From NCBI GenBank assembly GCA_036508555.1, contig DATCHD010000084.1, forward strand, positions 1-20,092: a stretch of DNA of 20,092 bases, written 5' to 3'. Under the pieces are notes generated by a model that had not been told where the DNA came from, did no database searches, and saw only the letters and a list, made by a program, of their open reading frames with translations. Below are positions 7,274 through 14,366 of the stretch, one piece after another; position 1 is the stretch's first letter, and each line of letters starts with the position of its first letter. Both the position numbers and the translations under genes were made by a program. This DNA comes from CAINVV01 sp036508555. GTDB taxonomy: Bacteria > Bacteroidota > Bacteroidia > Bacteroidales > Prolixibacteraceae.

Positions 7274-8665
7274 ATGAGAACAATTTCAATTAAGTATATT
7301 ATCCTGATCGTCGGATTTACCGGTGCGTTGTACTCGTGCAATACTTCGCGCCATTTCCAACGCAATACCATCAATACAGACAATCTTTTCGGCAATTCTG
7401 CAACAAAAGATACAGCGACCATTGCCAATAAACCGTGGCGCGAACTTTTTACGGATAAATACCTTCAACAACTTATTCAGGAAGGTTTGGACAACAACCC
7501 TGACCTGCTTGTGGCTGTGCAGAGGGTACATGAGGCAGAAGCTTATTTTTTGCAGGGTAAAGCGGCCCTGCTTCCCGGTATTAATGGCAAAGGAACTGTA
7601 AACTATCTTCGCAATCCTGAGTCAATTTATCCCGACGGTCCACTCGAGGTGAAAAGCTATCAACTTGGAATGGAAGCGAGTTGGGAGATTGACTTGTGGG
7701 GAAAACTTCGCAGTTCAAAACGAGCAGCATATACCAACTTACTGGCTTCCGATGTAGGTAAAAAAGCGGTACAAACACGATTGATCGCTACTATTGCGGC
7801 CACTTATTACAGCCTCTCCGGTTTGGATTCGAAACTGATCATCACGCGGCAGACTGTTAAGAATAATATTGATCTGGTGGAAACCATCAAGGTATTGAAG
7901 GAAAGCGGCAAAGTAACTGGTGCAGCTGTTGTTCAAAGCGAAGCATCCCGTTATGCCGCAGAAGTGACAATTCCCGATCTGGAACAACAAATTACTGAAA
8001 CAGAGAACACTCTTTGCCTTTTGCTGGGACGTACTCCGGGAACCATCGAAAGGGGGAAAGTTGACGAACAAAACATCATCCCGGTTTTGACTACGGGTGT
8101 TCCGGCTCAACTGCTCGACAATCGCCCGGATGTGATGCAGGCAGAGTTTAATGTGATGAGCGCCTTCGAAATAACCAATAATGCGCGTGCTTCCTTTTAC
8201 CCGGCACTGACATTGACAGCTTCGACGGGATTTGTTGCTTCAGACCTTAAACAACTGATAGATCCCAAATCGATTGCCGTTAATATTATCGGGGGACTGA
8301 CTCAGCCTATCTTCAACAAAAAGGTGAACATCACCAGGCTGAAAGTGGCCCGGGCACAACAGGAAGAGGCATTGATCTACTTTCGGAATACCTTGCTTAC
8401 AGCAGGACAGGAAGTACATAATGCACTGAGTTTGTACGAACGGTCGATTCAGAAAATAGCTTTGCGCAAATTACAACTTGAGGCATTGGTAAAAGCGGTC
8501 GACTACACCAAAGAATTACTGATCTACGGTTCGGCTAACTACACAGAAGTGCTCAATGCACAAACGAGCCTATTGTCGGCGCAATTAAGCAGTGTCAATG
8601 ACCGTTTGCAACAATTAGATGCGGTGGTGTCGCTTTATCGGGCGCTTGGCGGGGGGTGGAAGTAG
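7274..8665 (+). CDS. Outer-membrane efflux channel lipoprotein (TolC/OprM, NodT family)
   Basis: The outer-membrane exit duct of the tripartite pump. I chose the ATG at 7274 (463 residues) over a TTG at 7247 that immediately follows the pump's stop, because the ATG puts the signal sequence at the very N-terminus. Residues 1-21 are the signal, and Cys22 follows GALYS as the lipidation site. The protein then shows the two OEP repeats: VQRVHEAEAYFLQGKAALLP with WEIDLWGKLR (137-146) in the first, and RPDVMQAE (283-290) with ARASFYPALTLTAS in the second. Length is normal. The next gene starts 31 bp downstream. Confidence 0.93.
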   Translation: MRTISIKYIILIVGFTGALYSCNTSRHFQRNTINTDNLFGNSATKDTATIANKPWRELFTDKYLQQLIQEGLDNNPDLLVAVQRVHEAEAYFLQGKAALLPGINGKGTVNYLRNPESIYPDGPLEVKSYQLGMEASWEIDLWGKLRSSKRAAYTNLLASDVGKKAVQTRLIATIAATYYSLSGLDSKLIITRQTVKNNIDLVETIKVLKESGKVTGAAVVQSEASRYAAEVTIPDLEQQITETENTLCLLLGRTPGTIERGKVDEQNIIPVLTTGVPAQLLDNRPDVMQAEFNVMSAFEITNNARASFYPALTLTASTGFVASDLKQLIDPKSIAVNIIGGLTQPIFNKKVNITRLKVARAQQEEALIYFRNTLLTAGQEVHNALSLYERSIQKIALRKLQLEALVKAVDYTKELLIYGSANYTEVLNAQTSLLSAQLSSVNDRLQQLDAVVSLYRALGGGWK

Positions 8666-8696
8666 AATTGGAATACTTACGTTGTTGATCCTTTAA

Positions 8697-10034
8697 ATGA
8701 AAAATACAAAAAGCAGCACCAAGGAATCCCGGGTTCAGGGCATTTTTCGCTCACTTCAGTACAGGAATTATCGCCTGTTCTTCAGTGGTCAAAGTATTTC
8801 ACTGGTTGGCACATGGATACAAAGGATAGCCACTCCCTGGCTGGTATATCATCTGTCAGGTTCGGTATTTTTGCTCGGATTAGTCGGTTTTGCAGGCCAG
8901 ATCCCTACCTTTCTGCTCTCTCCGTTTGCAGGAGTTCTCACGGATCGATGGAACAAATACCATATTCTGATTGTCACACAGATATTAGCAATGATTCAGG
9001 CGCTTATTCTTGCATTCCTCTATCTGTCCGGGACTATTGAAGTATGGCATATTGTCGTACTCAGTGTGATACTCGGTTTTATCAACGCGTTTGATGTCCC
9101 TGCACGACAATCCCTTGTTATACATATGGTTGATAAAAAGGAGGACCTTGGCAATGCCATTGCCTTAAATTCGTCGATGGTGAACGGCGCCAGGTTACTC
9201 GGTCCTTCGATAGCAGGCTTGCTAATTTCCTTTGCAGGAGAAGGTTACTGTTTTCTGATAAATGGTATCAGTTATCTTTTTGTTTTGCTGTTTTTGTTTC
9301 TGATGAAAATAAATCTTCCCGCATTAAAGAAAAAAGAGAACCACATCCTGAAAGAATTCATGGAAGGCTTTCATTATACTTTCGATTCTCTTCCTATAAG
9401 GTATTTGATTCTCTTGCTTGCCCTGGTCAGCCTGATGGGAATGCCTTATACCGTCCTGATGCCTGTCATTGCCAAAGAAATACTGCATGGCGGACCCCAT
9501 ACCTTTGGCTTTCTGATGGGTGCATCCGGGATTGGAGCATTGACCGGGGCCCTTTACCTCGCCTCACGTAAAAATGTGCTCGGTCTTGGCCGAATCATTC
9601 CATTGGCTGCCGGAACTTTCGGTATTGGACTTGTTGCATTTTCATTTTCAGGAATATACCTAATTTCTTTGCTCTTGATGGTTGTCATCGGACTTGGGAT
9701 GATGTTGCAGATGGCATCCAGCAATACCATTTTACAAACTATCGTGGATGATGACAAAAGAGGTAGAGTCATGAGTTTTTATACCATGGCCTTCATGGGC
9801 ACTGCTCCCTTCGGGAGTTTCATGGCAGGAATTCTGGCAAAAACGATAGGAGTTCAGTATACAATTCTGATGGGTGGAATAACCTGCATTTTGGGAGCTC
9901 TCATCTTCGCAAGAAAGCTTCCTGAAATCAGAAAGACCATACACCCTGTTTACGTTAGATTAGGTTATATACCTGAAGAAATATCGTCAGGTATCCAGGC
10001 AGCAACTGAAATGACTGTACCCCCGAAAGAATAA
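8697..10034 (+). CDS. MFS exporter (EntS-like, DHA3/MFS_3 group)
   Basis: A 445-residue major-facilitator protein with about 12 membrane helices. The start GTWIQRIATPWLVYHLSGS (residues 38-56) and motif A, FAGVLTDRWNK (77-87), are characteristic of the MFS_3 group, which includes siderophore and drug exporters. It lies 31 bp after the channel gene on the same strand with no visible terminator, so it is probably the last gene of the efflux operon. It may move substrate from cytoplasm to periplasm, where the RND pump could collect it; that cooperation is inference. It is convergent with the Rrf2 gene 39 bp away. Confidence 0.85.
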   Translation: MKNTKSSTKESRVQGIFRSLQYRNYRLFFSGQSISLVGTWIQRIATPWLVYHLSGSVFLLGLVGFAGQIPTFLLSPFAGVLTDRWNKYHILIVTQILAMIQALILAFLYLSGTIEVWHIVVLSVILGFINAFDVPARQSLVIHMVDKKEDLGNAIALNSSMVNGARLLGPSIAGLLISFAGEGYCFLINGISYLFVLLFLFLMKINLPALKKKENHILKEFMEGFHYTFDSLPIRYLILLLALVSLMGMPYTVLMPVIAKEILHGGPHTFGFLMGASGIGALTGALYLASRKNVLGLGRIIPLAAGTFGIGLVAFSFSGIYLISLLLMVVIGLGMMLQMASSNTILQTIVDDDKRGRVMSFYTMAFMGTAPFGSFMAGILAKTIGVQYTILMGGITCILGALIFARKLPEIRKTIHPVYVRLGYIPEEISSGIQAATEMTVPPKE

Positions 10035-10073
10035 ACACTTTTCGTCAATGGAAAAAAGCTTTTGTCTGCGGGT

Positions 10074-10541
10074 TTACAAGGACCGTGTGGTAGGGGTATA
10101 ATTTTCCCGCGAAAAGCCGAGTGACATATTATTCGTCAGGGAGGATAATGCCAACGACTGAATTGTCTCACCGGTAACCAATTTATTGATTTCATCACGG
10201 ATTAGACCATACTGATGATGGAGTGGACATGGATTATTTTCATCACAGTTCTTTAACCCGAAACCACAACCAACGAAAAGTTCATCCCCTTCTATGGCGA
10301 TGATAATTTCTTTCAGGGGCAAATCTTTTTTCTCCGGATCAAGAAAGAATCCACCTCCCTTTCCTTTCAACGATCTCACAAAACCCTGTTTGGCAAGGCG
10401 TTGGAAAATTTTTGCCGTAAAAAAAAATGGTGCTTCTATTTCGTGTGCTATCTCAGCAACCCCTGGTCTTCTGTCTTTCAGATTTTGAATCTGGATGTAC
10501 ACCATTCCTCTTAAAGCATATTCAGTCTCCTTTTTAAACAC
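10074..10541 (-). CDS. Rrf2-family transcriptional regulator with Fe-S cysteines
   Basis: A 155-residue winged-helix regulator of the IscR/NsrR group. The frame starts with GTG at 10541 and begins MFKKETEYALRGMVYI, the standard Rrf2 N-terminus, which supports this start over an internal ATG at codon 13. The helix-turn-helix spans about 26-57, and the wing KGKGGGFFL lies at 59-67. Cys92, Cys99 and Cys105 sit in a Cys-x6-Cys-x5-Cys cluster followed by PLH, the position of the [2Fe-2S] or [4Fe-4S] ligands, so it should sense NO, oxygen or Fe-S status. It diverges from the hemerythrin-like/PepSY locus, with the inverted repeat at 10599-10634 between them. Confidence 0.9.
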   Translation of the reverse strand: MFKKETEYALRGMVYIQIQNLKDRRPGVAEIAHEIEAPFFFTAKIFQRLAKQGFVRSLKGKGGGFFLDPEKKDLPLKEIIIAIEGDELFVGCGFGLKNCDENNPCPLHHQYGLIRDEINKLVTGETIQSLALSSLTNNMSLGFSRENYTPTTRSL

Positions 10542-10571
10542 AATCAGCGGGTTTTGTTGTTAAACTTCCCT

Positions 10572-10579
10572 CAAAAGTA
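10572..10579 (-). promoter_or_regulatory. -7 promoter element of the Rrf2 gene
   Basis: Read on the minus strand, 10579 to 10572 is TACTTTTG, an exact TAnnTTTG match about 31 bp before the GTG start. No clear -33 element is seen; the inverted repeat at 10599-10634 occupies that position. Confidence 0.45.
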
Positions 10580-10598
10580 AAAAAAAACAGTTAACTTG

Positions 10599-10634
10599 TT
10601 TTTATTAAAAGACTTTTTTGTCTTTTAATAAAAA
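10599..10634. promoter_or_regulatory. Perfect 15-bp inverted repeat, probable Rrf2 operator
   Basis: TTTTTATTAAAAGAC (10599-10613) and GTCTTTTAATAAAAA (10620-10634) are perfectly inverted around six T. It contains the rightward -33 TTTG (10617-10620) and lies just upstream of the leftward -7 element, so a protein bound here could control both genes. The adjacent Rrf2 regulator is the obvious candidate. A further half-site AAAAAGAC occurs at 10656-10663. On RNA it could also form a hairpin, but it lies upstream of the predicted rightward start. Confidence 0.6.
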
Positions 10635-10647
10635 AGTAATATATTTG
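10617..10647 (+). promoter_or_regulatory. Rightward promoter of the hemerythrin-like/PepSY locus
   Basis: TTTG (10617-10620), 19 bp, then TATATTTG (10640-10647): a full match to the Bacteroidota consensus and the best promoter in the window. The -33 box lies in the centre and right arm of the inverted repeat at 10599-10634. The predicted start is about 12 nt before the ATG at 10665. Confidence 0.75.
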
Positions 10648-10664
10648 TCGCGTAGAAAAAGACA

Positions 10665-10781
10665 ATGAACAACATAATAATAGCGAATAATATGGATACA
10701 GCTACTCAAAATTTAGAAAACGATCATATCAGCATTTTGAAATTGATTGACGTGATGAATCAGTATCTTCAATCATATTAG
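10665..10781 (+). pseudogene. Truncated hemerythrin-like gene (N-terminal fragment only)
   Basis: A 38-codon frame with ATG at 10665 (or a second ATG at 10692). From 10692 it reads MDTATQ, then NLENDHISILKLIDVM, which matches the N-terminus of Bacteroidota hemerythrin-domain proteins, including the first iron-ligand His in the NDH motif. Such proteins are normally about 150 residues. Here the frame stops at TAG 10779-10781, and the rest of the four-helix bundle is absent. It sits directly behind a consensus promoter and divergent from an Rrf2 regulator, a usual setting for NO- or oxygen-responsive hemerythrins. Family recognition is from the motif only. Confidence 0.55.
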
Positions 10782-12292
10782 CCATCAAATCAATATTAAA
10801 GAAGTACCATAAGTGGCCGGGTATTTTCATAGCCTTATTTGCATTTTTCTTTGCATTTTCCGGAATATTGCTGAACCACAGAAATCTGATTTCTAGTGTT
10901 GATATTCCACGAAAATGGATGCCTCCAGGTTATCAATACAAAAACTGGAATCTGGGTGGAGTAAGGTCTTCCTTATCTGTTGGCGATGACTCTCTGCTGA
11001 TTTATGGAAATATTGGCGTTTGGATGGCAACAAAAGGATTGACCAGCTTCACAGACTTCAACAGCGGCTTCCCGGATGGTATAGACAAAAGAAAGATATA
11101 TTCAATTGTAAAGTACCGGCAAAGCCTGATAGCCGGAACACATTTCGGTCTCTTTGTCAATACTTTGAAATCCGGGAAATGGATACAGGTTCCGATGTTG
11201 GAAGGGGAAGAACGTATCTGCGATCTGGCTGTAAGGAAGGATACGCTGCTGATTTTAACCCGTAATTTTTTCTATCGGACAACTGACCTGATTCATATCG
11301 AGCAAATTCAGCTGCCACCACCCGAAGGTTATGATCGCAAAGCCGGACTTTTTCTCACTTTGTGGGAGTTGCACAGCGGTCAGCTTTTTGGATTTGCAGG
11401 GATGTTGTTTGTTGATATACTCGGTCTTGTGTTGATTTTTCTCTCCTTGACAGGTTTGCTTCATTTTCTCTTTCCCAAATGGATCAGCAGATTAAAAAAA
11501 CAAAAGCAAGATTACTCGGGGACGATAATCCTAAAAAAATGGAACCTAAAATGGCATAACCTGATAGGATACATTTTTGTGGTATTTCTCTTTGTTAATA
11601 CATTAGCGGGAATGTTTCTTCGTCCTCCATTACTGATTCCAATCTTTTCATCTCAGATAGGCGCCCTGCCTTACTCCAATCTGGATACAAACAATCCCTG
11701 GCATGACAAGTTGCGCCGGGTGGTATGGAACGAGGGGACTAAGAATTACCTGTTTTATACTTCAGACGGATTCTATTATGCGGATCAGAAACTTAAAAAG
11801 GATCTTATTCTTATACCGAATCAACCACTGGTCAGCATAATGGGTTGCAACACTTTTGAACCCTTTGACGCTGAAAGTTATCTGGTTGGTTCGTTTAGTG
11901 GTCTATTCATTTGGAATCCTGTTTCTGCCAGGGTAACCGATTTTTTTACCGGTGAGATGGCAGAAACCGCTCGCGGCATGGGACGTCCGGTCGGACAAAA
12001 CATGGTAACGGGTTATATAAGTAGTCGATCCAATAGAAATTATTGGATCGACTATAACAGGGGCATACTTGCTATTGATGGTGGAACTCCCTTTCCGAAA
12101 ATGCCGGATAATATTCTGAAACTAACCCCGATCTCACTTTGGAATGCAGCACTTGAAGTACATACCGGAAGGATTTTTGAACATCTGATCGGTCCATTTT
12201 ACCTTCTTTATGTCCCTTTGATGGGACTTACCCTACTTATTGTGCTCATCAGTGGAATATTAATATGGTGGAAGAGTTCCAGAAAAAAATAA
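10751..12292 (+). CDS. PepSY-associated TM-helix protein lacking a start codon (5' end probably deleted)
   Basis: The frame is open from 10751 (just after an in-frame TGA) to 12292, but the first ATG/GTG/TTG is a TTG at 10868, inside the first membrane helix. The family N-terminus is present before that TTG: KSILKKYHKWPGIF, then a hydrophobic helix to SGILLNHR. Four helices can be seen, each with the family's His/Gly pattern: YHKWPG, LHSGQLFG, WHNLIGY and VHTGRIFEHLIGP. A periplasmic region of about 150 residues follows helix 1, and another precedes helix 4. PepSY-TM proteins of this kind are usually tied to iron/siderophore uptake or respiratory enzymes. It overlaps the hemerythrin-like fragment in a different frame, so it is either untranslated or starts at a non-standard codon. 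Confidence 0.7.
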   Translation, partial: RDESVSSIILAIKSILKKYHKWPGIFIALFAFFFAFSGILLNHRNLISSVDIPRKWMPPGYQYKNWNLGGVRSSLSVGDDSLLIYGNIGVWMATKGLTSFTDFNSGFPDGIDKRKIYSIVKYRQSLIAGTHFGLFVNTLKSGKWIQVPMLEGEERICDLAVRKDTLLILTRNFFYRTTDLIHIEQIQLPPPEGYDRKAGLFLTLWELHSGQLFGFAGMLFVDILGLVLIFLSLTGLLHFLFPKWISRLKKQKQDYSGTIILKKWNLKWHNLIGYIFVVFLFVNTLAGMFLRPPLLIPIFSSQIGALPYSNLDTNNPWHDKLRRVVWNEGTKNYLFYTSDGFYYADQKLKKDLILIPNQPLVSIMGCNTFEPFDAESYLVGSFSGLFIWNPVSARVTDFFTGEMAETARGMGRPVGQNMVTGYISSRSNRNYWIDYNRGILAIDGGTPFPKMPDNILKLTPISLWNAALEVHTGRIFEHLIGPFYLLYVPLMGLTLLIVLISGILIWWKSSRKK

Positions 12293-12310
12293 CCCATTGG
12301 GGCTATTTTA
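12286..12310 (+). terminator. Weak hairpin after the PepSY gene
   Basis: AAAATA (12286-12291) pairs with TATTTT (12304-12309), and inside this CCC pairs with GGG around a 3-nt loop, with an unpaired internal bulge. It straddles the stop codon and ends in T. It may act as a bidirectional AT-rich terminator. Confidence 0.3.
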
Positions 12311-12371
12311 CATAACTGGTTTGGAAATCAAATCCTTACCAGAAAGGCGGACTTTTTCATTTGATTTATTT

Positions 12372-12379
12372 TATATTTG
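12372..12379 (+). promoter_or_regulatory. -7 promoter element of the SDR-VOC unit
   Basis: TATATTTG matches TAnnTTTG exactly, 64 bp before the ATG at 12444. No convincing -33 TTTG is seen at normal spacing. The remainder of the 151-bp gap before the SDR gene holds the hairpin at 12391-12429. Confidence 0.5.
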
Positions 12380-12390
12380 CCAACAATTAC

Positions 12391-12429
12391 TGATCGCTTC
12401 GTGGGCTTTGCCTGGCCGTAGAACGATCA
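12391..12429 (+). other. Stable hairpin in the 5' leader of the SDR gene
   Basis: TGATCG-C-TTC (12391-12400) pairs with GAACGATCA (12421-12429), nine pairs with one bulged C. Inside it GGC-ttt-GCC can form a second small stem. It starts a few bases after the predicted transcription start and ends 14 nt before the ATG, so it would sit at the 5' end of the mRNA. Confidence 0.45.
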
Positions 12430-12443
12430 AACAAATTGGCTGA

Positions 12444-13238
12444 ATGACTAAATCGCACATTATCTGGATCACAGGAGCCTCTTCAGGCATTGGAGAGGCA
12501 TTGGCACTGCAATGGGCAGTTCCCGGAACACAACTGATCCTATCGGGACGCAATCATCAGCAACTCGAAATAATTAAAGATTCTTGCATCTTAAGAGGAG
12601 CCGATGTTAAAATTATCGCTTTCGACCTTACCAGGAAGGAAGAAATTGCAAAGGCCGTGGCAGAGGTTCAGGAAACTTATCCCCGAATTGATATTATAGT
12701 CAATAACGGAGGCATTTCTCAACGGTCACGACTACTCGATACGCCCGAAGAAGTTGCCCGCCGGATCATGGAAGTGGATTTCTGGGGCCATGTAAACCTC
12801 ACACAGCAGGTTTTGCCTTTCATGATCAGGACCGGAGGAGGCAAAATATTGGTAATCAGCAGCCTGGCCGGATTATTCGGATTCCCGATGAGATCGATGT
12901 ATGCTTCTGCAAAGCATGCTTTGCACGGATTTTTTGAGACGCTCCGGCTCGAGCACTTCCGGGATAACATCCGGGTTACCATGGTTTGTCCGGGGAGGGT
13001 GAAAACCAATATTTCCCTCCATGCGCTTACTTCCACCGGAAAGGAACACGGACTGATGGACAGAAGCCAGGAAAAAGGCGTACGTGTCGAACGCTGCGCC
13101 GCCAAAATCATACGTGCGGTGAACTGTAACCGAAAAGAGGTAATTATTGGAAAAAAAGATGTAATTATGCCTTATCTAAAAAGGTATATTCCCTGGCTAT
13201 TTTATATAATAGCAAAAAGGATTGATACACTTGGCTGA
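12444..13238 (+). CDS. Short-chain dehydrogenase/reductase (classical SDR)
   Basis: A 264-residue NAD(P)-dependent oxidoreductase. The cofactor motif TGASSGIG lies at 10-17 and NNGG at 87-90, where NNAG is usual. The catalytic residues are Ser140, Tyr153 and Lys157 (YASAK), and PGRVKTN follows at 183-189. SGR at 34-36 after the second strand suggests NADP(H). The YASAKHALHGFFETLRLE segment resembles the DHRS7-like lipid/steroid SDRs. Nothing shows the substrate. A VOC gene follows after 18 bp on the same strand, so the two are probably one transcript. All key residues are present. Confidence 0.9.
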   Translation: MTKSHIIWITGASSGIGEALALQWAVPGTQLILSGRNHQQLEIIKDSCILRGADVKIIAFDLTRKEEIAKAVAEVQETYPRIDIIVNNGGISQRSRLLDTPEEVARRIMEVDFWGHVNLTQQVLPFMIRTGGGKILVISSLAGLFGFPMRSMYASAKHALHGFFETLRLEHFRDNIRVTMVCPGRVKTNISLHALTSTGKEHGLMDRSQEKGVRVERCAAKIIRAVNCNRKEVIIGKKDVIMPYLKRYIPWLFYIIAKRIDTLG

Positions 13239-13256
13239 TCTTAAACAAATTAAACT

Positions 13257-14330
13257 ATGGAAGGGATAATAATTAGCGGTATTCAACAACTTGGAATCGG
13301 TGTAACCAATGTTGCAGAAGCGTGGAAATGGTACCGCAAATACCTCGGCATGGATATCAAGGTATTTGAGGAAAGCGCCACCGCATCGCTGATGTTACCC
13401 TATACCGGGGGAAAGCCACAGAAACGTCATGCTGTGCTCGCGATGAATATGAATGGTGGCGGCGGTTTCGAAATCTGGCAATACACAGAAAGAACCCCGA
13501 AGCCTCCTCTTCTTGAGCCACTCTTGGGAGATCTTGGAATTTTCGCCGCAAAAATCAAGACCCGTGACGCACAGCAGACACACAGCTGGTTTACAAAAGA
13601 GCAGTTAAACGTCAGCAGTCTGGAAGTCGATCCTGACGGACGCAATTTTTTCTTTGTCACCGACCCTTTCAACAACGTTTTTCAGGTCATTGAGTCGAAG
13701 AACTGGTTTGGAAACCGCAAAAAGCATACAGGATCGGTGTATGGCGTCATCATTGGCGTCACCAATGTAGAGAACTCCTTAAAAGTCTATTCAGATATTC
13801 TCGGTTACGATCAAATAGCCTTCGACAAAAAAGGTACTTTTCCTGATCTTTCTTATTTGAACGGAGGAAATTCGCAATTCAGAAGGGTATTGTTGAAACA
13901 CAGCAAACCCCGCATGGGCGCTTTTGGAAGCCTTCTGGGAGATAGCGAAATTGAACTCATCCAGGCTGAAGACCGGGTCCCGAGAAAGATTTATGAGGAC
14001 CGTTTTTGGGGAGATCTGGGTTTTATCCACCTCTGTTACGACATCAACGGGATGGAAGAACTGAATGCGGCTTGCGCAGCGCGTGGATTTGCTTTTACGG
14101 TCGACAGTTTTGCGCAACACGAAGGAAATAGTTTCGACATGGGGGAGGCCGCCGGCCATTTCTCCTATATCGAAGATCCGGATGGCACGCTGATAGAATT
14201 TGTGGAGACCCATAAGCTGCCCATTATGAAGAAGTTAGGTCTATATCTGAATCTTCAGAAAAGAAATCCATCCAAACATTTGCCCCGTTGGGTGTTGAAA
14301 ACCTTGAGCCTGAGCAGGGTAAAAGACTGA
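13257..14330 (+). CDS. Two-domain VOC (glyoxalase/dioxygenase fold) protein
   Basis: A 357-residue protein of two vicinal-oxygen-chelate domains, about 8-147 and 160-318, each starting with the V-TNV-x5-[WV]Y-x3-LG pattern. The metal-site positions differ between the halves. The first has Gln10/11, Glu72 and Gln143 where His/Glu ligands are usual. The second has Glu231 or Glu233, His258 in FIHLCYDI and Glu314 in DPDGTLIEF. Only the second half therefore looks able to bind metal. It follows the SDR gene after 18 bp and is convergent with pdxJ. No specific reaction can be assigned; an isomerase, lyase or dioxygenase acting on the SDR product is possible. Confidence 0.82.
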   Translation: MEGIIISGIQQLGIGVTNVAEAWKWYRKYLGMDIKVFEESATASLMLPYTGGKPQKRHAVLAMNMNGGGGFEIWQYTERTPKPPLLEPLLGDLGIFAAKIKTRDAQQTHSWFTKEQLNVSSLEVDPDGRNFFFVTDPFNNVFQVIESKNWFGNRKKHTGSVYGVIIGVTNVENSLKVYSDILGYDQIAFDKKGTFPDLSYLNGGNSQFRRVLLKHSKPRMGAFGSLLGDSEIELIQAEDRVPRKIYEDRFWGDLGFIHLCYDINGMEELNAACAARGFAFTVDSFAQHEGNSFDMGEAAGHFSYIEDPDGTLIEFVETHKLPIMKKLGLYLNLQKRNPSKHLPRWVLKTLSLSRVKD

Positions 14331-14347
14331 TATTCGGCCCTGAGCCG

Positions 14348-14363
14348 TATTTTCGGTAAAATA
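14348..14363. terminator. Small AT-rich hairpin between convergent VOC and pdxJ genes
   Basis: TATTTT (14348-14353) and AAAATA (14358-14363) are inverted around CGGT. It lies in a 36-bp convergent gap, so it could terminate both transcripts, but it is short and lacks a GC clamp. Confidence 0.25.
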
Positions 14364-14366
14364 ATT

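Noticed and set aside
10035..10073. AAAAGCTTTT palindrome as a terminator between the MFS and Rrf2 genes
   Set aside because: It has no loop and no following T-tract in either direction; a 10-bp AT-rich palindrome is too weak to call.
10740..10785. Programmed ribosomal frameshift joining the hemerythrin-like fragment to the PepSY frame
   Set aside because: No slippery heptamer or downstream pseudoknot is visible in the short overlap at 10751-10781, and the product would be a nonsensical fusion.
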